This document shows positions 42,905-50,491 of a stretch of 64,000 nucleotides of DNA, one piece after another. How positions within the stretch are numbered: position 1 is the first letter of the stretch; each line of letters opens with the position of its first letter. The DNA is from Fimbriimonas ginsengisoli Gsoil 348 (GTDB lineage: Bacteria > Armatimonadota > Fimbriimonadia > Fimbriimonadales > Fimbriimonadaceae). A program made the position numbers and the translations under genes. Under the pieces are notes generated by a model. The model saw only the letters and a list, made by a program, of their open reading frames with translations. It ran no database searches and had not been told where the DNA came from. The DNA lies in assembly GCA_945881865.1 (NCBI GenBank), contig CAMCVK010000008.1, positions 94,601 through 158,600 on the forward strand. The letters run 5' to 3'.

Positions 42905-43618
42905 TCAACGTGGCGACCGAGGTCGACGGGATGCAAGGGAGTATACCAACGCCCCTGCGGCGATGGCGGCGACAATAAATAGGGTCAAAACCATGGGATC
43001 AAGGCCGGTTTTTGCGACGACTGGCACAACTTTCCCGCCCACGTCGCCTGCCTTCTCCGGAATGTCCAGGTTCGCCGGGTTTTGGTCTTTGATGAGAACG
43101 CGGTATTCGGTTCCGATGCGGCCTGCGTCCGAATACCCCTGGAGTTCCACAGACGGACTTCGGTAGGCCATCAAAGTGGAGGACGTCGGCCGGACTTCGC
43201 CAAACAGGACGCTTAGTCCCGTGATTTCGAACGGCTTCGGTGCCCCGAGGAAAGCGCGAACAACCGGAAGCAGGTGCGTTTCGCCCGGCTGGATCAGGCC
43301 ATCTACCGAGAAGGTGGCCTGCAATGAGCCCTTGCCGGGCAAGCCAAACGTTTCTCGCGTCTGCCGAAATCCGCGCAGGGGCGAGCCGATTTCCCTCGCA
43401 ATATTCTCTGCCTGGGCTTTCAGAAGTTCCGGTGGGTACTCCGAGTCCGTGACCGACACATCCACGAGATCGGCGCCCGTGGCATGTTCACGGATGAAGA
43501 CCATGACCTGCGGCTTAACGGTTCTAAACAGGTTGTCCTTTTTTGGCGCAGGTTCCTGGCCGAGTGCAACGCCAGCCACGAGGGTGCAGGCAATTAACGC
43601 TATACAGACACGCACCAT
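42905..43618 (-). CDS. Exported, C-terminally membrane-anchored protein, unknown
   Basis: A 237-residue protein from MVRVCIALIACTLVAGVALG, a signal peptide cut near GQ|EP. The body is beta-rich with IQPGETHLLPVVRAFLGAP near 110. A helix LTLFIVAAIAAGALVYSLAS near the end, followed by RRPRSPR, anchors it with most of the chain outside. I take the start at 43618; a longer frame upstream has no signal. It lies 31 bp before the first pilT-type gene and may be part of the pilus apparatus. Confidence 0.6.
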   Translation of the reverse strand: MVRVCIALIACTLVAGVALGQEPAPKKDNLFRTVKPQVMVFIREHATGADLVDVSVTDSEYPPELLKAQAENIAREIGSPLRGFRQTRETFGLPGKGSLQATFSVDGLIQPGETHLLPVVRAFLGAPKPFEITGLSVLFGEVRPTSSTLMAYRSPSVELQGYSDAGRIGTEYRVLIKDQNPANLDIPEKAGDVGGKVVPVVAKTGLDPMVLTLFIVAAIAAGALVYSLASRRPRSPR

Positions 43619-43838
43619 CCAAAGAACACTACCCCTGATCAGGATTGCCTCGGGCATATCTGGCCGCATTCTTGGCCGGCACTTCGTTCCGCACTTTCCT
43701 CCGACGGGGACAGAAGGACCAAAAGTTCGGGTCTGCCTACCCCCAACCCATGTTTTGCCGAACAAAAGTGGACTAGCCGTCGTAATACCGACGGAGCAAG
43801 CGGCTATACTACGCGCTCAACCAAGGAGTATTGACTTG

Positions 43839-44342
43839 ATGAACGAAGCGGAACTGAACATCGAAACACAAAGTGGGCTCTACATTACGCCCGGGGGGTA
43901 TTCAATGCTTCAGAAGGAGCTTGAAGAGCTCACCACCGTTAAGCGCCCCGAGATTGCCGACCGAATTCGAGAAAGCCAACAGCATGGCGAATTCAGCGAA
44001 GACAACAGCGAACTTGACGAAGTGAAGTTTGAGCAGGCGATGGTGGAGAACCGAATCGCCGAGCTGAAGGAAGTTTTTGGGAGCGCGATCATTCTGGAAC
44101 CCCAGATGATTCCCACCGATTACGCCGGCATTGGCTCGCTCGTCACTCTAATGGACTTGCAGTTCCACGATGAGTTTACGATTCGGCTCGTCAGCAGCGT
44201 CGAAGCCGATCCATCGCACGACCTGGTCAGCAACGAGTCGCCAATGGGGCAGGCTGCGCTGGGACACGCACCCGGAGAGGACGTATCTTTTGAAGCGCCG
44301 GACGGTGTCAAGCGCTTCCGTATCGTTTCCATCAGCCGCTAA
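43839..44342 (+). CDS. GreA/GreB-family transcription factor, divergent
   Basis: A 167-residue protein with AAGGAG 10 nt before the ATG. The N-terminal coiled coil runs YSMLQKELEELTTVKRPEIA to AELKEVFGS and the C-terminal FKBP-like domain ends APDGVKRFRIVSI. The tip that enters the RNA polymerase channel reads GEFSEDNSELDEVK. Compared with GDLSENAEY of GreA it has Glu for the first Asp and one extra residue. It may cleave backtracked RNA, or regulate polymerase like Gfh1. A conventional greA is at 54193-54675. Confidence 0.85.
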   Translation: MNEAELNIETQSGLYITPGGYSMLQKELEELTTVKRPEIADRIRESQQHGEFSEDNSELDEVKFEQAMVENRIAELKEVFGSAIILEPQMIPTDYAGIGSLVTLMDLQFHDEFTIRLVSSVEADPSHDLVSNESPMGQAALGHAPGEDVSFEAPDGVKRFRIVSISR

Positions 44343-44373
44343 CAATCGGCGGCTGATTCACTAGCAGACTGAG

Positions 44374-44952
44374 CTAGTCGGCGGCGGCCACGGCCACCGT
44401 GGCGCGCTCCAGATCTTTCGACACAACCAACATCTTCTTTAACCAAAGGTGGCGGGCGTTCGCCAGAAAGATAAGGTTCTCGAAAGCCGCCGTCTGGAAA
44501 ACATCGCCCTCGGCAAAGTTTTCCGATTCGGCTTCAAGGATCGCGATAAACGACCGACTTTCTTGGATCCAGAGCCGGAGGATCGATTGTTGTTCCCTCG
44601 CCGGAAGCTGCTTTAGGAAATAGCAGCGTGTGCGGATGGGGTCAACGAGATATCCCCATTCGGCGGGCTCCGGCGGGAGGCGCACCCACTCTTGCATCGC
44701 CTTCACCCCGGTCGGAGTGATCTTATATTCCGTTCGTTCGCGGTTTGGGACGCCGACCTTCCCGGTGATCTCCACGTATCCCTCTGATTCGAGGCGTCGC
44801 AATACGCGGTAGACAGAGCCGCTCTCAGAACTCCAGCGGCTGCCTTTCATTTTGGTCATCGCCTTGCGAATGGCATAGCCGGAGTTCACCTCCTGGCTCA
44901 CCATCCCAAGGATTAGGAATTCGAGTTCAACATTCGGGCCAGAGAATTGCAT
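44374..44952 (-). CDS. PadR-family transcriptional regulator
   Basis: A 192-residue regulator. The PadR winged helix is LEFLILGMVSQEVNSGYAIR, then SESGSVYRVLRRLESEGYVEI and RTEYKITPTGVKAMQEW (about 8-90). The C-terminal helical half (Vir_act_alpha_C type) mediates dimerisation. PadR proteins repress detoxification, transport or stress genes in response to small ligands. Its target is unclear; it is divergent from secE. Confidence 0.9.
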   Translation of the reverse strand: MQFSGPNVELEFLILGMVSQEVNSGYAIRKAMTKMKGSRWSSESGSVYRVLRRLESEGYVEITGKVGVPNRERTEYKITPTGVKAMQEWVRLPPEPAEWGYLVDPIRTRCYFLKQLPAREQQSILRLWIQESRSFIAILEAESENFAEGDVFQTAAFENLIFLANARHLWLKKMLVVSKDLERATVAVAAAD

Positions 44953-45116
44953 AAAACGACGGCAGTGTAACTCGATTTTTCAGTTTTGGAGGTAGTTACC
45001 TTGCGAGTTTTCATTTTAGACACGCGACTGTCCTAACGACAAGCCCCAACCTACCCCCCGGCAGGTAATATGAGTGATTCCCGGAGGTTCTATTCCACGC
45101 CGGGAAGAGAACGCCC

Positions 45117-45383
45117 ATGGCTAAGATTTCTGCAGCAAACCCTGGCGGTAGCGAACCCCGGAACACCGGATCGCTTCCGATTCCAAAATCGAAACGCGGC
45201 ATCAAAGGCTACTACGCAGAGGTCGTGCGTGAACTGAAGAAGGTCAACTGGCCGACCCGCAAAGAGACGAACCGCCTGAACATGGTCGTGCTTGTTGTTT
45301 GCGGCATGATGATGCTGGCAATCACCTTGATGAGCAAAGCCGCCGAGATTGGCGTCAATCTGTTAACCAAGGGGACCCCTTAA
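45117..45383 (+). CDS. secE: Preprotein translocase subunit SecE
   Basis: An 88-residue protein with the SecE core GYYAEVVRELKKVNWPTRKE followed by one helix MVVLVVCGMMMLAITLMS. It clamps SecY in the inner membrane. The stop shares a base with nusG (TAATG), the universal secE-nusG pair. No tRNA-Trp is seen upstream. Confidence 0.95.
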   Translation: MAKISAANPGGSEPRNTGSLPIPKSKRGIKGYYAEVVRELKKVNWPTRKETNRLNMVVLVVCGMMMLAITLMSKAAEIGVNLLTKGTP

Positions 45384-45910
45384 TGCCGAAGGCTTGGTAC
45401 GCGGTTCACACGATCTCTGGCCACGAAAACAAAGTGCGCAACGTCATTCGCAAGATGGCCGAGGACAAGAAGATGTGGGACGAAGACATCTACGACATCC
45501 TCATTCCGACCGAGCGGGAAATGCAAACCCGAAACGGAAAGCGATATGAGATCGACAAGAAGGTCTTCCCCGGCTACATCCTCATCCAGATGCAGCTGAC
45601 CGACGACACGTTCAAGCTCGTTAAGGGCACGAACGGCGTCACCGGATTTGTCCAGAGCGGCAACAAACCCGTTCCCCTAGAGGAATACGAGGTCCGGCGC
45701 ATCATGTCGAACTTGGAATCCAGCAAGGACACTCCCAAGGTCAACTGGAACAAGGCGGACGCCATCCGCGTGGTGGAAGGACCGTTCTCCGACTTCACCG
45801 GCAAGATCGAAGAGGTCAACGCCGAGAAAGAGAAGCTCAAAGTTCTTATCAATATTTTTGGACGAGACACCCCGGTCGAACTGGATTTCAACCAAGTCGA
45901 GAAGCTCTAG
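45383..45910 (+). CDS. nusG: Transcription termination/antitermination protein NusG
   Basis: A 175-residue protein of standard length. The NGN domain starts KAWYAVHTISGHENKVRNVI and has FPGYILIQMQL and VRNTxGVTGFVQS-like GTNGVTGFVQSGNKPVPL; the KOW domain is IRVVEGPFSDFTGKIEEVN to FGRDTPVELDFNQVEKL. It binds RNA polymerase and couples to Rho or ribosomes. recJ follows, rather than the ribosomal protein genes often found here. Confidence 0.96.
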   Translation: MPKAWYAVHTISGHENKVRNVIRKMAEDKKMWDEDIYDILIPTEREMQTRNGKRYEIDKKVFPGYILIQMQLTDDTFKLVKGTNGVTGFVQSGNKPVPLEEYEVRRIMSNLESSKDTPKVNWNKADAIRVVEGPFSDFTGKIEEVNAEKEKLKVLINIFGRDTPVELDFNQVEKL

Positions 45911-45934
45911 CCCCTTCTTCGGAGGGGCATCAGT

Positions 45935-47653
45935 ATGGGCGTAGTCTACGAGCGGTGGTCGGTCGGAACGCGAAATCCGCTTCTCGAGAGCAAGTTGCAG
46001 GCCGAACTCGGCATTCCCGCCGTGGTTGCCGGGCTGCTTGTTAATCGCGGAATCACCGACGCCGGTGCGGCCGACAAGTTTCTTAACCCCCGCCTGGAGC
46101 ACTTCCACCGGCCAGAACTGCTGCCTGATTACGCACCCGCGGTTCGCGAAATTCGAGCCGCGCAGGCAAATGGCGACACCATTTTCGTTCACGGCGACTA
46201 CGATGCCGACGGTGTGACGAGCGCGGCAATCCTGGTTCGCTTTCTGCGGGTGATGAAGTGCGAGGTCATTCCGCACGTACCGCACCGCGTTCGGGAAGGC
46301 TACGGCATTCATGAGTCTGTGGTGGCGGCGGCCGCCGCGTCTGGTGCCAAGTTATTTCTCACCTGCGACTGCGGAGTCGCCGCGCACGAACAGGTGAAGC
46401 AGGCAAATGCAGCGGGCATGCGCGTTGTCGTCACCGACCATCACTCCGTGGGCGTCGATCTGCCGGAGGCTGCCGCCGTCATTAATCCGCATCGTTCGGA
46501 CTCCACCTATCCTTTCTCGGAGTTGAGCGGTGCCGGAGTCGCGTTTAAGCTGTGCGAAGGATTGGCCCGCGAGAATGGCCTGAAAATAGAGGAGTTCTAC
46601 CGTCGGTATCTCGACCTCGCCGTGCTCGGCACGATCGCCGACATGATGCCGCTGGTTGATGAGAATCGCCTTATCGCGCATTTCGGGCTCCAGGCCCTAA
46701 AAGACACCCGAAAGGCCGGAATCCAGGCGATTATGAAAAATGCCCGGATGAATCCGGTCGATGGCGTGACTTCGCGGGACGTGGGCTGGCGCATTGGGCC
46801 GCGCCTCAACGCCGCCGGACGCATCCAAGATGCGGCCCTGGCTCTGAGACTTCTTCTTTCGAATGATCCGGCCGAGGCCCAGCCGATTGCGGACGAAATC
46901 GAGGCCGTGAACCAAGAGCGCCGCGATGAGCAAGATCGTTTGGCCGAAGAAGCGATCGCTGCCGTCATCGAGAGCGGCCAGGCTGATCGCAACGTAATTA
47001 TCATCGCCTCTGAGAACTGGCATCCGGGAATCATCGGGATTGTCGCCGGCAAGATTGCCGAGCGGTTCCGGCGTCCAACGTTTGTCGGTGCGATTGACCC
47101 GGTGACCGGCGTCGTGAAGGCCAGTGGGCGGTCCATTCGCGGTTTTGATCTTGCATCCACGATCCGCGAAAATCCGGAGCTGTTTCTCGGGGGCGGCGGC
47201 CACGCCATGGCGGCTGGCTGTTCCTTCGACGGGGCGCAGATCGAGGAACTGCGGCTGCAGCTGCACGCGTTCGCCGGGGCGCAGATCGACCCGGTTGACT
47301 TTATTCCGTCCGCCGACGTCGACTTCGAGGTGTCAGCCACCGAGGTGAGTGCCGATGCCACCGAATCGCTTTCCAAAATGGAACCCTACGGCAACGGAAA
47401 CCGCCAGCCAACGTTCCTGGTTCGCGGCGTCGAGCTTCGGCAGCTCATGCCAATGCGCGACCCCAAGCACGCCAAGCTGACGATCGCCGCCGGCAACGGA
47501 TCGGTAGGTGGCATACTGTTTGGCGCGGCGGACAAGCTAGCCGCCGTCGGCGCAGGTAAGAAGCTCGACCTACTGTTCCGGCCGGAGTTCAATATTTGGC
47601 AGAACCGTCGAGAATTTCGATGGAATGTCGTTGACTTCCAAGAAGCGACCTAG
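45935..47653 (+). CDS. recJ: Single-stranded-DNA-specific exonuclease RecJ
   Basis: A 572-residue exonuclease. DHH-domain motifs are FVHGDYDADGVTSAAIL, LTCDCGVAAHEQV, VVVTDHHSVG and INPHRSDSTYPF. DHHA1 has GIVAGKIAERFRRPTFVG and LGGGGHAMAAGCSF, and an OB domain ends the chain (MEPYGNGNRQPTFLVRG). It degrades ssDNA 5' to 3' in recombination and mismatch repair. It ends overlapping the convergent PDZ gene by 4 bp. Confidence 0.95.
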   Translation: MGVVYERWSVGTRNPLLESKLQAELGIPAVVAGLLVNRGITDAGAADKFLNPRLEHFHRPELLPDYAPAVREIRAAQANGDTIFVHGDYDADGVTSAAILVRFLRVMKCEVIPHVPHRVREGYGIHESVVAAAAASGAKLFLTCDCGVAAHEQVKQANAAGMRVVVTDHHSVGVDLPEAAAVINPHRSDSTYPFSELSGAGVAFKLCEGLARENGLKIEEFYRRYLDLAVLGTIADMMPLVDENRLIAHFGLQALKDTRKAGIQAIMKNARMNPVDGVTSRDVGWRIGPRLNAAGRIQDAALALRLLLSNDPAEAQPIADEIEAVNQERRDEQDRLAEEAIAAVIESGQADRNVIIIASENWHPGIIGIVAGKIAERFRRPTFVGAIDPVTGVVKASGRSIRGFDLASTIRENPELFLGGGGHAMAAGCSFDGAQIEELRLQLHAFAGAQIDPVDFIPSADVDFEVSATEVSADATESLSKMEPYGNGNRQPTFLVRGVELRQLMPMRDPKHAKLTIAAGNGSVGGILFGAADKLAAVGAGKKLDLLFRPEFNIWQNRREFRWNVVDFQEAT

Positions 47654-48600
47654 TCCGTAGAGCCGCCGACGACCGCATCGATTCGAACCTGCCTACCGGC
47701 TCGGTTGACGACCAGCCGAATTCGGTCGCCGATCTCCTGCTCCATCATTGTCCGAGCGAAGTCGAGTTGGCGGCGAATAGCCTTGCCTTCAATTTCCACC
47801 AACACGTCCCCAACCCGTAGGCCAGCCTTCTGACCGGGTGAGTTTTTCGAGACGGTCACGATCTCGGCCCCGCCCGCCAACGCGTTTCTACAGACAATCC
47901 CTAAAAACGGATGCCTAACGACGCTTTCGCCCGCGAGGAATGCATTCATCGCTCGACGCACCAGTTTAGGGCCGGTGATAAACGATATCTGAAGCGCACC
48001 CGGTCCGTAGGCTTGGAAGTTCTGGCTTAGGGCAGAGAAAGTTGCGGCTGGCGGCTGATCCGAAATGGACAAGCTGGAGACTAAGACGCCTCGGAACTCG
48101 GTTCCGCGAACGAAAAGCGAGTTCACCAGGGCACCTTCGGACTCCTCAAGCCGAACCTCGCAGAGCGGCACGAGCCGTAAGTTGTCGCCCAGGATGCCAA
48201 AACGGGAGTCGTCGACCATTTGAACGTTGCTGATCCCGCGGGGTCCGACCGCCTGAAGCTCAACCGACCCGCCATCCACCGGCGGAAGCAACGACGTCCA
48301 CGAGCCCACCAACGCCGAACCGGCATCTAGGCAGATCAATCGCGTGACGCGATCTTCGCCCGCCACCTTCAAACGAATGATCGTGCCAGCGCGAATCCTT
48401 GCGTCCACTTCGCTGCCGACAAACGCCGAGCGGTGCGCGATGAACTTCCCTTTGTCGCTGATCAACGCGGCAACGCCAACGGTACGCCCGTTCTGAATCA
48501 GAGACACGAATGTCTCCGTTCCAGCTTTCGCTTGCGGGCTTGGCATTGCGGCGAAACCGGCAAACGTGGCCAGAAAACTAACCGCCGACGAGAATAGCAT
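47650..48600 (-). CDS. HtrA/DegS-like protein with degenerate protease domain and PDZ domain
   Basis: A 316-residue exported protein (signal about 1-26, FLATFAGFAAMPSPQAKA). Residues about 30-215 follow the order of trypsin-like HtrA domains, but His (ISDKGKFIAHRSAF), Asp (LDAGSALVGSW) and Ser (GTEFRGVLVSSLS where GNSGGPL is expected) seem lost. A PDZ domain covers about 225-310 (FLGIVC, NSPGQKAGLRVGDVLVEIEG). It is third in a sigma/anti-sigma run, overlapping the anti-sigma gene by 23 bp, so may sense envelope stress without cleavage. Confidence 0.65.
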   Translation of the reverse strand: MLFSSAVSFLATFAGFAAMPSPQAKAGTETFVSLIQNGRTVGVAALISDKGKFIAHRSAFVGSEVDARIRAGTIIRLKVAGEDRVTRLICLDAGSALVGSWTSLLPPVDGGSVELQAVGPRGISNVQMVDDSRFGILGDNLRLVPLCEVRLEESEGALVNSLFVRGTEFRGVLVSSLSISDQPPAATFSALSQNFQAYGPGALQISFITGPKLVRRAMNAFLAGESVVRHPFLGIVCRNALAGGAEIVTVSKNSPGQKAGLRVGDVLVEIEGKAIRRQLDFARTMMEQEIGDRIRLVVNRAGRQVRIDAVVGGSTD

Positions 48601-49330
48601 TGGTGTCCTTAGATTCAGTGGCTCGACCGCCGGTCCCGGTGGTTGGGTCCGGCCCGCGGTCGACCAAGATAATCGGCTCGCCGGCGTCCGTCGCTACTTC
48701 CGTGGGAGGTTTTGTCACCTTTGGGGTAGCCACGGGCTTGGGCCGTGCGACGACCGTGCGGGGTGCCTGCGTCTCGGCCGAGACGAACATTGCGTAGAGC
48801 ATCTCGTTCGAGATCGCTTCGTCTTGCTTGGGGGCCTTACGCTCGGCGGTTCGCACCGGCGCCACGACAGGCTTCTCGGCCGTTTTCGATGCGACCAGGT
48901 TGGTTCGAATTGGCGGTGCCGGCACCACACTACGCTTGATTGGCTCGACCTTTGCCACCGGAGCCGGGTTGAGGTCCGATTTCAACACGACCTGAGGTTC
49001 GGCAGATGACATCCACCCTTTGGAGAGCGGCAAAATCATCAGCACGAGAATAAACGAGGCGGTCGGCATCCATGCCCAGCTCCAAATCGAAGAACGCTTT
49101 GCTTCCGGCTTAAGCCCTTGGCGAAGGACGGCCTCGCGCAACCGCTCATTCGACAGCTGGCTGACGGGAACTTCCTTCAGGCTCTGCATCGCACCGCAAA
49201 CGGCGAGGTGCCGGTCAAGCTTGGCTTGGATCTTTGGGTCGGAAGCAGCACGAAGCTTCAGTTCGGCCAATTCTTCCGCGGATGCTTCGCCGTAGGCGGC
49301 GCGCATAATCAGGTCGTCAAGTCGGTTCAA
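48578..49330 (-). CDS. Anti-sigma factor-like membrane protein
   Basis: A 250-residue protein from a TTG at 49330 that overlaps the sigma stop as TTGA. LDDLIMRAAYGEASAEELAE and LKLRAASDPKIQAKLDRHLAVC match the anti-sigma N-terminal helices (one Cys, one His, no full zinc site). A membrane helix is WAWMPTASFILVLMILPLS (about 85-103). The outer part is a Pro/Val/Lys-rich low-complexity stretch ending in VDRGPDPTTGTGG. It should hold the sigma factor at the membrane. Confidence 0.75.
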   Translation of the reverse strand: MNRLDDLIMRAAYGEASAEELAELKLRAASDPKIQAKLDRHLAVCGAMQSLKEVPVSQLSNERLREAVLRQGLKPEAKRSSIWSWAWMPTASFILVLMILPLSKGWMSSAEPQVVLKSDLNPAPVAKVEPIKRSVVPAPPIRTNLVASKTAEKPVVAPVRTAERKAPKQDEAISNEMLYAMFVSAETQAPRTVVARPKPVATPKVTKPPTEVATDAGEPIILVDRGPDPTTGTGGRATESKDTNAILVGG

Positions 49331-49932
49331 ATCGACACCTCTTCCAGAAGCGGAGCGATTCGGTCGCGAAGTGCACGGCGAGCTCGCAGCACGCGTAGCT
49401 TGGCGCCGCCAACGGTGCAACCTACGATGGCCGCGATGTCCGGGTATTCCCGTTCTTCAAGGTCTCTCAAAACGATCATGGTTCGGTGATGAAGCGGGAG
49501 CGCAGCCAGAGCCTTCCGAAGTGCTAGTTTACGCCGGTCGCCTTCTAAATTTTCGACCGGATCGTCATGGCTGCCCAAGGTCATCCAGTCCAGCGCGCCG
49601 GCAGCTTCCTGCTGCTCTAGCGCATTTCGGCGGTTGCTCATTCGAGCTTGATCGGTGCAAAGATTGGTCACGATGCGAAGTAGCCAGGTCGTAAATTTTG
49701 CTTCGTCACGGTACCTCGCCAAGTGCTGGTAAGCCCGAACAAACGCTTCTTGGACCATGTCTTCCGCGTCGTCCCGCTTGCCGGTCATCTGGTAGGCAAA
49801 CCGGTACACGAGCGTTCTGTGCCGCTCGAAAAGCGCCTCGAACGCGGCGTACTCGCCATCCCGTGCCCGTTGAACAAGGACGGCGTCCGTTTCCGTCGTA
49901 AGTTTCGGACCTACCGCCACGTTCCACCCCAT
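49327..49932 (-). CDS. ECF RNA polymerase sigma factor (RpoE-like)
   Basis: A 201-residue ECF sigma factor from MGWNVAVGPKLTTETDAVL. Region 2 is ALFERHRTLVYRFAYQMTG, DAEDMVQEAFVRAYQHL and FTTWLLRIVTNLCTDQAR. Region 4 is LPLHHRTMIVLRDLEEREYPDIAA and CTVGGAKLRVLRARRALRD. The start at 49932 fits the family better than one at 49977. With anti-sigma and PDZ genes downstream it forms an rpoE-rseA-degS-like unit, probably responding to envelope stress. Confidence 0.9.
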   Translation of the reverse strand: MGWNVAVGPKLTTETDAVLVQRARDGEYAAFEALFERHRTLVYRFAYQMTGKRDDAEDMVQEAFVRAYQHLARYRDEAKFTTWLLRIVTNLCTDQARMSNRRNALEQQEAAGALDWMTLGSHDDPVENLEGDRRKLALRKALAALPLHHRTMIVLRDLEEREYPDIAAIVGCTVGGAKLRVLRARRALRDRIAPLLEEVSI

Positions 49933-50013
49933 AAGCGTGCTGTCTAACACTTGTTCGCGTGCTCCTCTCAAAACCAAACCGTTCCCATTTCTAACGCGCC
50001 GGCTTCGGCTCCG

Positions 50014-50490
50014 TTACGCCGACGTACCTACTTCGGACCTAGCAAGGACTTCCAACATTAGCGTTACGGGGCCGTCGTTCACGAGTGCAATCTGCATGTC
50101 TGCCCCAAACTTTCCGGTGACAATCCGCTCGTTGCCTTTGCGCAATTCCGATAGGAACTCTTCATAAAGACGTTCCCCTTGGTCAAACGGTGCCGAAGCC
50201 GTGAAACTCGGCCGCCGACTGGTAATGCCGTCGCCGTAAAGCGTGAAGTTCGACACGACGAGAAGTCCCCGCGTTGGATCGGTTACGCTCTCGAGCGCGA
50301 GGTTCATCTTCCCCGCTTCATCGTTGAAGATGCGGAGCCCAAGAACTTTCCGGGCAAGCTTCTTCGCTTCCTCAGACGTGTCATTTCGATGCACCCCAAG
50401 CAGAACCACGAGCCCGATGCCGATCTCTCCACCGGCCTCCCCGTCGATCACGATTGACGCGTGGGCGACCCGTTGAACCAGGGCGCGCAA
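50014..50490 (-). CDS. dtd: D-aminoacyl-tRNA deacylase
   Basis: A 158-residue protein: MRALVQRVAHASIVIDGEAGGEI, LGVHRNDTSEEAKKLARKVLGLRIF, VVSNFTLYGDG (family SQFTLYGD; here Asn replaces Gln) and NDGPVTLMLE (cross-subunit Gly-cisPro motif GPVT). It removes D-amino acids from mis-charged tRNA. It lies 1 bp downstream of rel, a common dtd-rel order. Confidence 0.94.
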   Translation of the reverse strand: MRALVQRVAHASIVIDGEAGGEIGIGLVVLLGVHRNDTSEEAKKLARKVLGLRIFNDEAGKMNLALESVTDPTRGLLVVSNFTLYGDGITSRRPSFTASAPFDQGERLYEEFLSELRKGNERIVTGKFGADMQIALVNDGPVTLMLEVLARSEVGTSA

Positions 50491-50491
50491 C

